Translations under genes and position numbers: made by a program | From: Roridomyces roridus | Taxonomy: Eukaryota; Basidiomycota; Agaricomycetes; Agaricales; Mycenaceae | Direction: 5' to 3' | NCBI GenBank assembly: GCA_029378245.1 | Contig: JARKIF010000016.1 | Span: forward strand, 62,001-126,000 | DNA: 64,000 nt | The notes under the pieces: generated by a model | Databases searched by the model: none | Told to the model about the DNA's origin: nothing | Seen by the model: the letters and a program-made list of their open reading frames with translations, nothing else | Shown: piece after piece, positions 10,904 to 20,667 of the stretch | How positions within the stretch are numbered: the first letter of the stretch is position 1 | How the letters are laid out: each line of letters opens with the position of its first letter

Positions 10904-12746
10904 ATGCTGAAGCATCTCTCCATCAAGGATGCACTCCTTCCCCAACCGCCCAGTTTCTACAAGAAAAAACACTACGAGGTTCATGACGTCCTCGGGAACG
11001 GTACCTTTGGCAAGGTCGTGGTACGCAAAGCATAAATCTTCCGCGGTCCAACCGACAGTCTTACAAGTTCTATGCACCCAGCACGCGACATGGAATGTGC
11101 CTCTCGAACAAGTGGACTTGGCAGAACACGGCGCGACGCTCGACGTGACAGACAATGCCCCCAAGCTGTCTCGCAAGTCCACAGCTTCCAGCAAGCCGCG
11201 ATCCAGATCACCGTCACCGTCACCGACCAAAAGCAGCGGCGTCACCAAGGAGGTCGCACTTAAGATCATACCCAAGAAGAAGGTCAAGGGAAACGAGGCG
11301 AGCGTCTGGGGCGAGATGGAGGTTCTCAAGGGCCTCGACCACCCCAACATCGTGCGTCGTCGCCGCTCCACTCCCTTATCGCCCAAACCGTTTCCATAGG
11401 TCAAATTCTACGAATGGTTCGAGTCCCGGTCAAAGTACTACCTCTCCTTTGAACTGGCCACTGGTGGCGAGCTCTTCTACCGGATACAGGAAAAGGGAAA
11501 GTTTACGGAGAAGGACGCGGTCAACGTGGTGACGTAGGAGCCCCCCATATGCCCCGTCTCCATTCGTTCACAACCGGCGCTTAGGTCAATACTAAAGGGC
11601 GTCAAATACCTCCACGACCATGACATTGTCCACCGCGATCTCAAGTCAGTTCGCTCGTTTCTCCTCACAACAACACTTTTTGATCGTGCGACCCCAGGCC
11701 GGAGAACATCCTCTACCGCACTAAGGATCCCGGGAGCGACGTCGTGATTGCTGATTTTGGAATGTATGTCTACTTGCTACTCTTTCATCTCCCACGTCGA
11801 TCTTACGTCCCTGCAGCGCAAAGCATCTGCACGCTCCCGATGAGCAGTTGCGTTCCCTTGCAGGCAGCCCGGGGTACGTCGCGCCCGAGGTGCTCGGGAA
11901 GCAGGGCCACGGCAAGGCGGTCGATGTGTGGTGTACGGGAATTATAACCTACGTCCTCCTATGCGGTTACTCCCCCTTCCGCGCCGAGGACCCGAAGCAG
12001 CTCATGAAGGAGACGCTGGAGGCCAAGATCGAGTTCCATGCCAAGTACTGGAAGAACGTGTCTGAAGAAGGTGTGTATTCTTCTCAATGTTTGGGCAGGA
12101 GCCTGACGACGTTCCCAGCGAAAGCCTTCATCAAGCGCCTTCTGCACGTTGATCCCGCAGAGCGCCCTTCCGCCGAGCTCGCACTCGTTGATCCTGTATG
12201 GCTTTTTCTTTAACACTCCTCCTTCTACGCTGACAGCTCACTGCACAGTGGCTGACAACTCACGAACCATCCACAGAGCACGACCTCTCCGCCGGCCTGC
12301 GGGAAAATTTCGACGCCAAAGCGCGATGGAAAAAGGCCATCGCGGGCGCGCGGGCGCTGGGCCGGCTCAACAGCGGCTTGCGGAAGGCGTCGTCCAGCGC
12401 GAGTGGCAGTGCGACGAGCGGGGGCTGGGCGGGAATTAGCGACGACGATTCTGATGACGAGCAAGGGCACGGGGAGAAGGTGCCTTCGCCTGCTTTGAGT
12501 GCCCAGTCCGGGCCGGGTGAGAATCAGCACGTGCAGGTTACGGCGCCCGACGGCGTGACTGCGCAAGATGTGAATGGGCAGGAGGTGGCAGAACCCGAGT
12601 CGCTGCTCCCACCGGGTAGTCAAAATGAGGATGACGACGATCTGCAGATGCCTGGTTCTTTTGACCTGTCGGGGCCGCCGACGGCGATGGGTGGGGCGCT
12701 CTCTGGGTGGGGGGAAATGCTGAGGAAGATGACCATCAGGGAGTAG
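10904..12746 (+). CDS. Calcium/calmodulin-dependent-type Ser/Thr protein kinase
   Basis: Eight exons (10904-11020, 11082-11351, 11400-11533, 11585-11644, 11698-11763, 11817-12070, 12119-12195, 12249-12746). The kinase domain is complete: glycine loop [20 protein letters not shown] with the ATP lysine, VHRDLKPENILY, IADFGIAKHL, APEVLG, and [19 protein letters not shown], typical of CaMK/DAPK-group kinases. A Ser/Pro/Arg-rich insert of about 20 residues ([14 protein letters not shown]) lies between the glycine loop and the lysine strand. After the kinase core come [20 protein letters not shown], a basic amphipathic stretch that could be a calmodulin-binding or autoinhibitory helix, and an acidic low-complexity tail. 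The substrates are unknown. The acceptor of intron 1 (11081) was chosen because it gives [11 protein letters not shown] directly after the glycine loop. Confidence 0.87.
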
Positions 12747-13473
12747 GGAGGGAATCGCGGTGGATTGTATTTATCGGTATCTAGCGGACGTTTCTTATCT
12801 TCTATTCACGCAAATCGAATGTAATAGTATGTTGTGCAGGAGAACAGGCTCAATTCGCTACCCAGTCCAGTGTACTATGATACATTCGAGACAATGGAGA
12901 GGGGCCACCGGGAAACGACCGGGCGGTGCACGACTACGAGGCCGTGTGTGGATTTCACGAGGCACAAGTGCAGTAGCACATTAAACCCTCTCCGTGTCAA
13001 CCTGCCGTCGTATAAGAGCGATGATGCTGGTGGTCGCGATCTTTACACGCGTCTTGAGGTCGGGCGGAAGCAACTCCGCCAGGAGGAGCAACTGCCCAAG
13101 GTCCTCGCAGCGCACGAGGCGCGTTTGGCGTACACCTGGCGCACATGCGATTTTCGAGAGTCAAGATCCCTCGATGCCAACGGCTTTGGTGGGAAGGTAC
13201 TCAGAGCCATGCGGAGTAGGTGAAGGATGCCGCCGAGGTATGTCTGTGTCATCCCGAGCGAAGAATCTTTCTGATTTGGTCTTAGTACAGAAAACTCGAT
13301 ATGCCTGCGAGTAGATATCCGATGACCGATACCGACGTGCGGGTGGATCGCTCGGAGAGATATTCCCATTCCACTGGTGCCAAAGCTTTTGGGCGGTGGA
13401 CGTGGGATCAGCCCCGACGGCGCAGTATATTCGTAGTTTAGACAGAAAGAGAAAATGAGGTCCTGTGTGTTAT
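12747..13473. other. Convergent intergenic spacer
   Basis: Lies between the 3' ends of the kinase and the F-box-like gene. Short open frames exist on both strands (up to about 155 codons) but none shows a recognisable motif, good splice context or biased composition. I see no supportable gene. Confidence 0.4.
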
Positions 13474-15132
13474 TCAGCACCATGAAAATGAGATCGAAAA
13501 GTACGAACACAAAATCTCTGCCATTGCCGGGTGCGGCGCATCCACCCCCATGTCATTGTACGTCCACTGGTCCAGGACACTGAGCGCCTCGGAACCTGCC
13601 AAGAGAAGATGGCGGAGCCCCTCTTGACGAAGCGCTTCGATCCCAGTGAGGATATGAGCCTTGGGCGCGGGGCCTAACAGGGTCGGTATCCCTGCACGGA
13701 GAAGTGCCGCCGATTGCAGCGTGCCGGATCCATGGTTCCATCGAGACTCGAGCATACGTAGATAGAGGTCATGGTCGATTGAGACCCCCTCCATGCATGC
13801 GATCAAGAATTCTGAGATTCGTGGTGCCACCATCGCCGCTGCGTCCATCACCGGGTCTGGGATGATGAGACGGGAAATGAATTCGTTGCAACGCTCGAAT
13901 ACTCGTGAGTCATCGAGCTCGAATGCAAGCGTCGTGAATGAGGTATGTTGGTGTAGAACGTCAAAGATCATGGTTGTAGGCCATCCTTTGATGCAGAGCC
14001 TGCGAGGTGCACAGGCACAGCGGAGGATGAGTGCTGTGAGCGGATCGAAGACGTCCGGGTTTTCGAATTCCATCAGTTCCAGGGCTATCTCCTGCAATGC
14101 GGGAACATCAAAATGACCCAGGAGCTCGGGATGGGTTATGAAGAGCCGTTGGAGATGGGGTAGGGGAATGACAGAGTCATCCAAGTCGGTAGGATAAGAT
14201 CGTATGGAGATGCGCGCCTCGACGAGATGTGCCGCCGTTTTGAGAATGTCGACGTGGGTGGACCACGTTTCATTCAGGTCATACCGGGTCAGATAGTCGG
14301 TAGAAAAGGGCGTTGGGACAAGCCGAAGCCCGTTGGAGATGGAAACACTGCGGAGGGGAGCGGTTTCAAAACAGTCGACGGAGTCGACATTGATGAATGC
14401 TTCCCGAGTCCAAGTGAGCTGCAGTGCGCTCAAGGCCCCTACTCGCCCGCGAAGGTCGGGTAGAAGCGGGACCATGTGGGACGACATTCCGAGACAGACA
14501 TTCTCCCAGCGGGGAGACTGCTCGCATAACAACCTGAAGATCTCCACCTGAGACTCAGTCTCCTCGCCTTGACTCCCGAAGAAGAATATAAAGAGTTTTT
14601 TGCTGGCCCGCGAAAGATGGGCTTTGACCATTTCGGGGGGGTATGGGATGAGTGGTAGGTGGTAACTGATAGCGATGAGAGACCACAGGGAAGGAAGTGC
14701 GATGGAGATGGCTCTCCAACGGCTGCAGACCCTCGTCAAAAGCCAGGGACTGTCATCCAGGCTGTATGTCTGTGCTGCTATGTTGGGAGTCGGTAGCGTC
14801 CAGACGAATATTTGGCCAAGAACTTCTGTCGGCATGCGCCTGAGAGGGGAGATGATTCCCATATTCTGCGCGCGGTATTGAGCAACGGAGTCGCGTTCTG
14901 CTTCGAGCGGCGCCAGAAGATCTCGTAGTCTCTGTATCTGGTCGTCTAGCTTGGCCAGACGAATGTCGATTGTGGACACCACCGATTTGACAAAGTTTGC
15001 GTCAGATTCGAGAGGCACCTCGTTGGAAGTCAGGAGGGAGCGGTGTCGCGGACTTTGGGGCGCGACGCTGAAATCCTCGGAGGTGGTAGTGGCACCAAAA
15101 CTGCCGCACTGGGAGCAGCGACCAGTGTTCAT
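13474..15132 (-). CDS. F-box-like / leucine-rich protein, about 552 aa
   Basis: A single open frame. I chose the ATG at 15132 because the protein then begins with a short CSQCGSFGA segment, as in many agaricomycete homologues. An upstream in-frame extension of 48 residues to 15276 is possible. Seen: a coiled coil (LAKLDDQIQRLRDLLAPLEAE) directly before an F-box-like segment (ISPLRRMPTEVLGQIFVWTL, then SPWLLTRVCSRWRAISIALP), followed by about 350 residues of irregular leucine-rich sequence. In mushroom fungi this layout forms a very large family thought to act as substrate receptors of SCF ubiquitin ligases; individual targets are unknown. The C-terminal tail could be extended by an unseen intron near the stop. 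Confidence 0.75.
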   Translation of the reverse strand: MNTGRCSQCGSFGATTTSEDFSVAPQSPRHRSLLTSNEVPLESDANFVKSVVSTIDIRLAKLDDQIQRLRDLLAPLEAERDSVAQYRAQNMGIISPLRRMPTEVLGQIFVWTLPTPNIAAQTYSLDDSPWLLTRVCSRWRAISIALPSLWSLIAISYHLPLIPYPPEMVKAHLSRASKKLFIFFFGSQGEETESQVEIFRLLCEQSPRWENVCLGMSSHMVPLLPDLRGRVGALSALQLTWTREAFINVDSVDCFETAPLRSVSISNGLRLVPTPFSTDYLTRYDLNETWSTHVDILKTAAHLVEARISIRSYPTDLDDSVIPLPHLQRLFITHPELLGHFDVPALQEIALELMEFENPDVFDPLTALILRCACAPRRLCIKGWPTTMIFDVLHQHTSFTTLAFELDDSRVFERCNEFISRLIIPDPVMDAAAMVAPRISEFLIACMEGVSIDHDLYLRMLESRWNHGSGTLQSAALLRAGIPTLLGPAPKAHILTGIEALRQEGLRHLLLAGSEALSVLDQWTYNDMGVDAPHPAMAEILCSYFSISFSWC

Positions 15133-15580
15133 GATAGAGCAGCTGTGAATAACAGTGAGGACGGCACAGAAAGATAGGAATGCACCTACTGGTTGCCTGC
15201 GGGCGGCGGGTAAGAACAAGTCGTGTGATCCGCCATCAATCCGCGGCAGCAAGTGCGGGCACTGATGCACAGGCACTGATGTGCGGGCGGGCCTGAAATT
15301 ACTTGTCGGTCATCTGAATACTAATACTAATACTGCCTCGAGTCCCGGCACCAGCTACCGACTGCAAGGTGTTTCGGCGTCGCTCCAGCACATTCAAGCA
15401 TTTCCACATTCCTTCCAGCCGACTCCAGCATTCGAGTCCGCCGGATAGCCTGCACATCCAGGCCCCGGGTTACAATTATCAGCACCCCAGACCCTTGAAG
15501 CAGACCGCATCTGCTTGGGCGGCGCGGCGCTGCTTGTCCAGCTGTTCATGCGCTTCTTGAAAGAAACGCGACACGCTGGC
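15133..15580. other. Intergenic spacer, 448 bp
   Basis: Upstream region of the F-box-like gene and 3' flank of the next minus-strand gene. Open frames here on the plus strand are shadows of the minus-strand gene. Nothing else is seen. Confidence 0.4.
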
Positions 15581-16587
15581 TCAGCTTCCTTTCCGGTCCT
15601 CTTCCTCTTTCAAGAGCAACCTCAGGGGCGTCGAGGTGAGTTTTCTACACCAGGGATGCCGCTCGACGACATGGCCCCTGCCGGCGCGTTGTACAAGCTC
15701 GCCCTCGATTGGAATAGGGAGGTGGCCATCGTACCCTGGAATGGTGGGACGCGGTGGCTCGATTATCTTGACGATCCGGAGCACAACGGTGGGGGTTGTC
15801 TGATGCTGCGGGAGCGTCGAGAGCTCGTAGCGGAGGAGTGCGCGACCTGAAGTGGATGTAAGAATGAAAGCGAATGGAGCGTGTTTGAGTACTGACCAGT
15901 GTAAGGGTACACGTATCTATTGGAGCCTTTGCGCTGCTCGTGAAAAACGCGGATATCTGAGCGATATGTCTTTCCTCCAGACACGATCTGAATATAGTGT
16001 TGGCCGGTGAAGGAGACAGGGAAGGGCTGGTCGAAGTGCTGGAGTAAAACTCTGGGAGGGCGGCTGTTGGCGTGGGGCATGAGGGTGCCGCACTGTTTGA
16101 GCTGCGCCAAAGTTACCAGGCGTTCTCGCAGTAACATCTGCCGTATGAGCGGACGCGACCGCGCAAGACGTGGAAGAGATACTTCCCAAGGAGAACCATC
16201 TGGGCCAAGCAGGTCGTTCCCTTGGGAAAAGGTGGTAGGATTCACTGCAGCGACGCGAAACCGGATGGCGCCTGCAGTAAATGGCAGAGATGGTGGCCGG
16301 TGGTAGTAGAAAAAACCGGCAGTTCGGGGTGGAAAATTGTGCTGCACGCCTTTCTCCTTGAAATAACGAAAGACGACGGGCGTATAGCGATCCTCATAGT
16401 CGTCGTCTCTCAGGATTTCTCGGAGAACAAAGAGCCGAGACTGGGTCAGAGAGGAGATGTCAAGGTGGTCCGAGCTGCGTAGACGAGTTGGGTCTAGTCT
16501 GTGCAGAATGGGAGACTTGGGTTTTGGCGCCTTCTGTGAGTAACACCGACGGAATGTCGTGAAGGAGAAGAACGCGTTCATGCACAT
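15581..16587 (-). CDS. Conserved-looking hypothetical protein, probably mitochondrial
   Basis: Two exons joined near 15900 (intron GTCAGT...TTCAG) give YPYTGRALLRYELSTLP across the join. I do not recognise the family. Seen: the N-terminus (MCMNAFFSFTTFRRCYSQK) is basic, aromatic and free of acids, with a possible RCYS cleavage site, so a mitochondrial targeting peptide is likely. The body has regular mixed sequence with no transmembrane helix and well-formed strands (RVLLQHFDQPFPVSFTGQHY). This suggests a folded soluble protein rather than a shadow frame. It is divergent from the chromodomain methyltransferase, with only 79 bp between starts. The alternative start at 16581 (MNAFFSF) is equally possible. 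Confidence 0.65.
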
Positions 16588-16666
16588 GATCTAATTCATC
16601 TTGCTCTGATCTTTCATTATCTCGTCGGATTGCTTCGACTCACACCTGGACGCGTCGTCCCCTTTC

Positions 16667-19432
16667 ATGTCAAATAAACGCAAAGGGTCCAGCAGCAACG
16701 ACGCCAGGAAACTCTGGGAACGCTCTCCGTCACCTAAAGCAAACTATGGCTCAGATGAAGACGGAGATTGGGGCATGGAAATTGTAGGAGAAGAGGTCGG
16801 TTATGGGGGCGAAATGAAGTGCGTCCATTTGAGAACTATGCTAGGGCTCTACTGACTGCCAATAGGTATGAGGTGAATCGCGAAACGTTTCTATATCTAT
16901 GCGTCGTTCCAAACCTTTGTAGGTCGCTTGGGCTGGGTGGAAACGCAAGGACGGAAAGCCTGGCAATACTACCTGGGAAGGGACAGACTCAATCGACGTG
17001 ACACTTCCTACCGAAGAATGGGAGAGCAAGCGGCTTGCTGCTTTGCCAGACACATCAGATATAGAAATCTGGGGCACCACCGACATTGTCAACACTGCGA
17101 CCCGCGAGCGGAAGCAGGGTTATCGGGAATATACCCCAGCACAGCACGACGCTTTTGCAAAGAGCTACAGGGAAGTGCAGGGCCGCATGGAGAGGCTCAT
17201 GGTGGACAAGCGACGCCAATTCCCCGAATTGTTTGCGCGAGCAGAGGCGGCGGCGGGCGAGTCGTTCAAGGGGACTCGGGCTACTGCCACTCCATCTCGT
17301 CGTCACGTCAATGCAGAGGCAGGCCCATCGCGTCCTCGGCGGCCCTCAGTGGCAGCGCCTGTTGCTTCTCCCCCAACGCGCCACCCCAGGACAACGGAAC
17401 CACCGAACCCAGCTTCTCATCGATCCCCGTCGCCCGCTCTATCTATTGTGTCGATCTCTGCCGCAGAGTTTGAAAGCCCGCCCAAATCGACGGCCCAGAA
17501 ACGCAAAGCAACCTCACCACCCAAGGCCACTTCTCCTCCTCCATTCAAGCGTTGGCCACTTCATAGCCATACAGATCTAGGCCCTGCCCGAGTTCTTTTG
17601 GTGAAACCCCTTCCCCCGATGCCGGCGAAGATTTTCAGCGGTGTTGCCCGCCTCTCGGCCAGCACCCCTCCCCGACACCCACCTCCTCGTAGGCGCCCAC
17701 CCAATAAAAACTCCGCCTCGTGCCCCCGCGGCGATTCCACCTCCACGACTGCATCATCCACAGCGTACCCTTCCCATTCCCCCGGCTCTCGACGTTCAAC
17801 GCCCACCGTAGTCGAGTCTGATGGTGAATCGCCACCTCCCCCTTCCCCGCCTCCCCGTCGAGAGCGTGGGCGGAAACGCAAAGCTCCAGACGACGATCTA
17901 CCGAAATGCGAATGTGGCACACTCCTTCCACCGCCGGACACCTGCAGCCGACGACGACGGCCTGACCTTTGTGAAACATGTGCGGCGGCCGACACCAATA
18001 GGAAGTGGAATGACAAGAAGCTACCGGGGAGCAGGTTGAATACTTCCAGTGTAGCAAAGACCGCCACATCACCCATGAGCAAAGTACGCAAGGGCAAGGC
18101 GATGGAGAATCCCAAGTCTGTGTAAGTCCTTTATCAAATACATATGTCGTGCATTGCGTCGAACTAATTGATTCCGAAGACGTCTGCGAATCGAGACAGC
18201 CTGGTCGAATGTCGCGCAGGCGTCTGGGAGGAATCAAGGCGGGGCTGCTGGGATCACGTTCGTGAATGATATCGACGAAGAAGAGGTGCCGCCGTTGTTG
18301 TTTGGCCATGGATGGGAATTCAAGTATCTCGAGGCTGAGTATGAGCTGACCGAGGTCCTTGATGGGTATCCTACCCTCGATGGCGACCGGTGAGTCGTTC
18401 CGCTGTCTTTGTGGGATCCTGACCACAATGGATGTAGATCCTCTCGGCATCCGCTTGCACAGAATTGGCTGTTTTCGAGCTGTGAGTGCGAGGGGGCGGA
18501 TTGTGTTCGTGCGGAGAGGTGCGACTGCCAGGATGAGGGGACCGAGTACGCGTACACGGATGGACTTTTTAATTTCAAGTACCAGCCGAGTCAGGTGGTC
18601 GTTGAGTGTAACCCGGTAAGCAGGTCCTTCGTCCAGGTTTTCGTTTACTGACCTTGGTTATAGTACTGCCGCTGCTCGACGGAGTGCCCCAATCGGGTCA
18701 TCCAACGACCAAGGAAGATCCCGATCGAGGTATTCAAGACCAAGAAGTGCGGATGGGGCGTAAGGGCACCTGTGGATGTTGAGAGGGGGCGGATGCTGGG
18801 GGTGTATACAGGGTATGTTCCCCGTTGGTAGCGAAGCTCAAGCTGACTTTTCATAGGAAATTGATGTATGTCTTGCATTTCCTCTTTAGCGCAAACACTG
18901 AATTGTGTCTAGTCCTCGTGGAGAAGCTGTCAAGCTAGGGAAGGAGGCGGGCGCCTACTGCTTTGATCTGGATTATAACGATGCGGACCAGACGGAGGAC
19001 GTGCTCTTTAGCGTCGACTCTCTACGATATGGTATGTTTCTCTCGTGACCAGTTCCTTTGCTTATCTTTTTTAGGGAACTGGACTCGATTCATCAAGTGC
19101 GCGTTTTATGTCGACACTGACTGACTGACTGACTTGGCTTGCAGTCATTCCTGCAAACCTAACCTGCGCATCCAGCCAGTGGTGTATAATACGGACATTA
19201 GTGTGCGTCTTGCGCCACATTCCAGTCCGTCCACTGACAGCCCATACAGCAAAACGTCGCCTTTCTCGCGTTTCTGGCCCAGGAGTTCATACCCGCTGGG
19301 ACGGAGTTTACTTTTGATTACGATCCAGAGGCGCAACGGGACTTTGAGGAAGGAAAGGCGGAAGCTCCGGACGGTGCGCTTGAGTGTAAATGTGGGACCA
19401 AGAGCTGTCGGGGGTGGGTGAGGGCGGGATGA
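16667..19432 (+). CDS. clr4: SUV39/Clr4-type H3K9 methyltransferase with chromodomain, about 761 aa
   Basis: Eleven exons (16667-16818, 16866-16872, 16923-18121, 18180-18389, 18438-18615, 18664-18812, 18857-18865, 18913-19031, 19075-19096, 19145-19202, 19250-19432), all in phase. Seen: a chromodomain-like segment at residues 45-75 ([20 protein letters not shown] then TWE) and a long Ser/Pro/Arg-rich linker. The pre-SET follows ([34 protein letters not shown]), then SET ([43 protein letters not shown]) and post-[14 protein letters not shown]. All catalytic motifs are present. By family it trimethylates H3K9 and binds the mark through the chromodomain to spread heterochromatin. The linker also holds a cysteine cluster ([15 protein letters not shown]) of unknown use. 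The two short exons (7 and 9 nt) were chosen on motif and phase. Paralogue of the gene at 3921-7131. Confidence 0.88.
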
Positions 19433-19494
19433 GGTGCGATCTGTGTTGTTATTTTGCTGTTTCTCTCTCTGCTGGGTGTACCATGTATTCATTA

Positions 19495-20352
19495 TCATCT
19501 GTATCCTATTACACTGCGGAATCGAGCGGTGTCTGGTACCAGTTCGATAGCGGTTTTCCCGACGGCGCGACGAACGGCAACTGGGGTCCATGGTTTGCCA
19601 TTCGGCGATTGTTGGAGGCCACGGCCGCGGAACGCGTTGCGGAGGATGTTCTCCAACGGTCGTGAAGGCTTTTTCGACTTTGTGGTGTTCGCCTCCAGAA
19701 GATGCGCCATCGCTCTCTCGGTGGCCTTTTCCCGCAACTCGATATCCTCCACACTCCCTTCCCGCAACTTGCCGCTCTGAACGTCAAGTCGCCTCTGGTT
19801 CACACCCCATCCAGCTGCTTTTGCCTCGTCTGTCCATCGATGGAAGGTCACGTCGGTCGGGAACAGACAGCGCGCGAATGGGCTTGCAGGTGCCTCTGCG
19901 AGACGTACTGCAAGAGCGTGCAGTGTCGCATGCCGTGTGCGCTCCGAAACGGGGACGGTCAACGAGTCAAAGACCCGTAGTGCAATGATAGCAGCGACGT
20001 AGTCCTCTGTCCGTACAAACGAGAGCAGGGCAGTGGTGAGCAGCGTCTCATCAGACTCTGGTTCAGCCCCGGACGCCTGTTGTTCTGCTGCTTTGGCTCT
20101 TGATCTTTTGGATTCGTTGGGGAAGCAGGTTTTGAGCATTTCAGTGTAGAGGGCTCGGTGGGCGCCGCGGCTTTGTAGGTTTGCTGGGAGGGGCACGACG
20201 GGCCGTGGATTGGGACGGTAGCCGTCCATGAATTTGCGGTGTGCGAGGGCGCGGAAGAGGATTTTGTAGTCTTTTGGAGCCCGGCTGGCTGATGGCGCTG
20301 CTGCGAGGGCGCTGAGGCCGGCGGATGGCAGCAGACGCGCTGCAGCGGACAT
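19495..20352 (-). CDS. Hypothetical protein, about 285 aa, possibly mitochondrial
   Basis: A single uninterrupted frame. I do not recognise the family. The chosen start at 20352 gives MSAAARLLPSAGLSALAAAP, an Ala/Leu/Arg/Ser-rich, acid-free N-terminus that looks like a mitochondrial presequence. An upstream in-frame start at 20406 exists. The body has Leu-rich helices (ETLLTTALLSFVRTEDYVAA, IIALRVFDSLTVP) and basic loops. The length and helix pattern would suit a mitochondrial ribosome or assembly factor, but no motif proves it. It is convergent with the methyltransferase (62 bp between stops) and divergent from the beta-glucosidase. Confidence 0.65.
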   Translation of the reverse strand: MSAAARLLPSAGLSALAAAPSASRAPKDYKILFRALAHRKFMDGYRPNPRPVVPLPANLQSRGAHRALYTEMLKTCFPNESKRSRAKAAEQQASGAEPESDETLLTTALLSFVRTEDYVAAIIALRVFDSLTVPVSERTRHATLHALAVRLAEAPASPFARCLFPTDVTFHRWTDEAKAAGWGVNQRRLDVQSGKLREGSVEDIELREKATERAMAHLLEANTTKSKKPSRPLENILRNAFRGRGLQQSPNGKPWTPVAVRRAVGKTAIELVPDTARFRSVIGYR

Positions 20353-20667
20353 GGTGTCGAGGACGAAAATTAGATTTCCGCTTTGGGAATCCGATGATGG
20401 CATCAACTCTTGCTCTCTTCCATTGAACGATTGTTTCTAGAATCCTGCTCCGCCCGAGTCTCCCGAGCTTGTCGATTGCCGCGAGTCACGATGCCCTTTT
20501 TTCTGCCTCTGCCAGCATCCAAAGGACGGAATAAGTTCGCTAGAATAACCTACGGTCCGCCCGACATGGTCACATGCACAGAGACGCGCCCGGTCAACAC
20601 CCGTACCGTCTACGATAACTTGTTATAAGACCACCTGCCAGCCAAGGCTCTTCCTCGGAATTCTGCT
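20353..20667. promoter_or_regulatory. Divergent upstream region of the hypothetical gene and the GH3 gene
   Basis: A spacer of 315 bp holding both promoters. No TATA box or repeated motif stands out. A 72-codon plus-strand frame in it has no recognisable content. Confidence 0.35.

Noticed and set aside
12834..13510. Open frames on both strands (129 and 155 codons) between the kinase and the F-box gene
   Set aside because: No motif, no splice context, they overlap each other in antisense and one runs into the F-box gene's 3' end.
17561..18450. Long minus-strand frames opposite the chromodomain methyltransferase linker
   Set aside because: Shadow frames of the low-complexity Ser/Pro/Arg-rich coding sequence on the plus strand.
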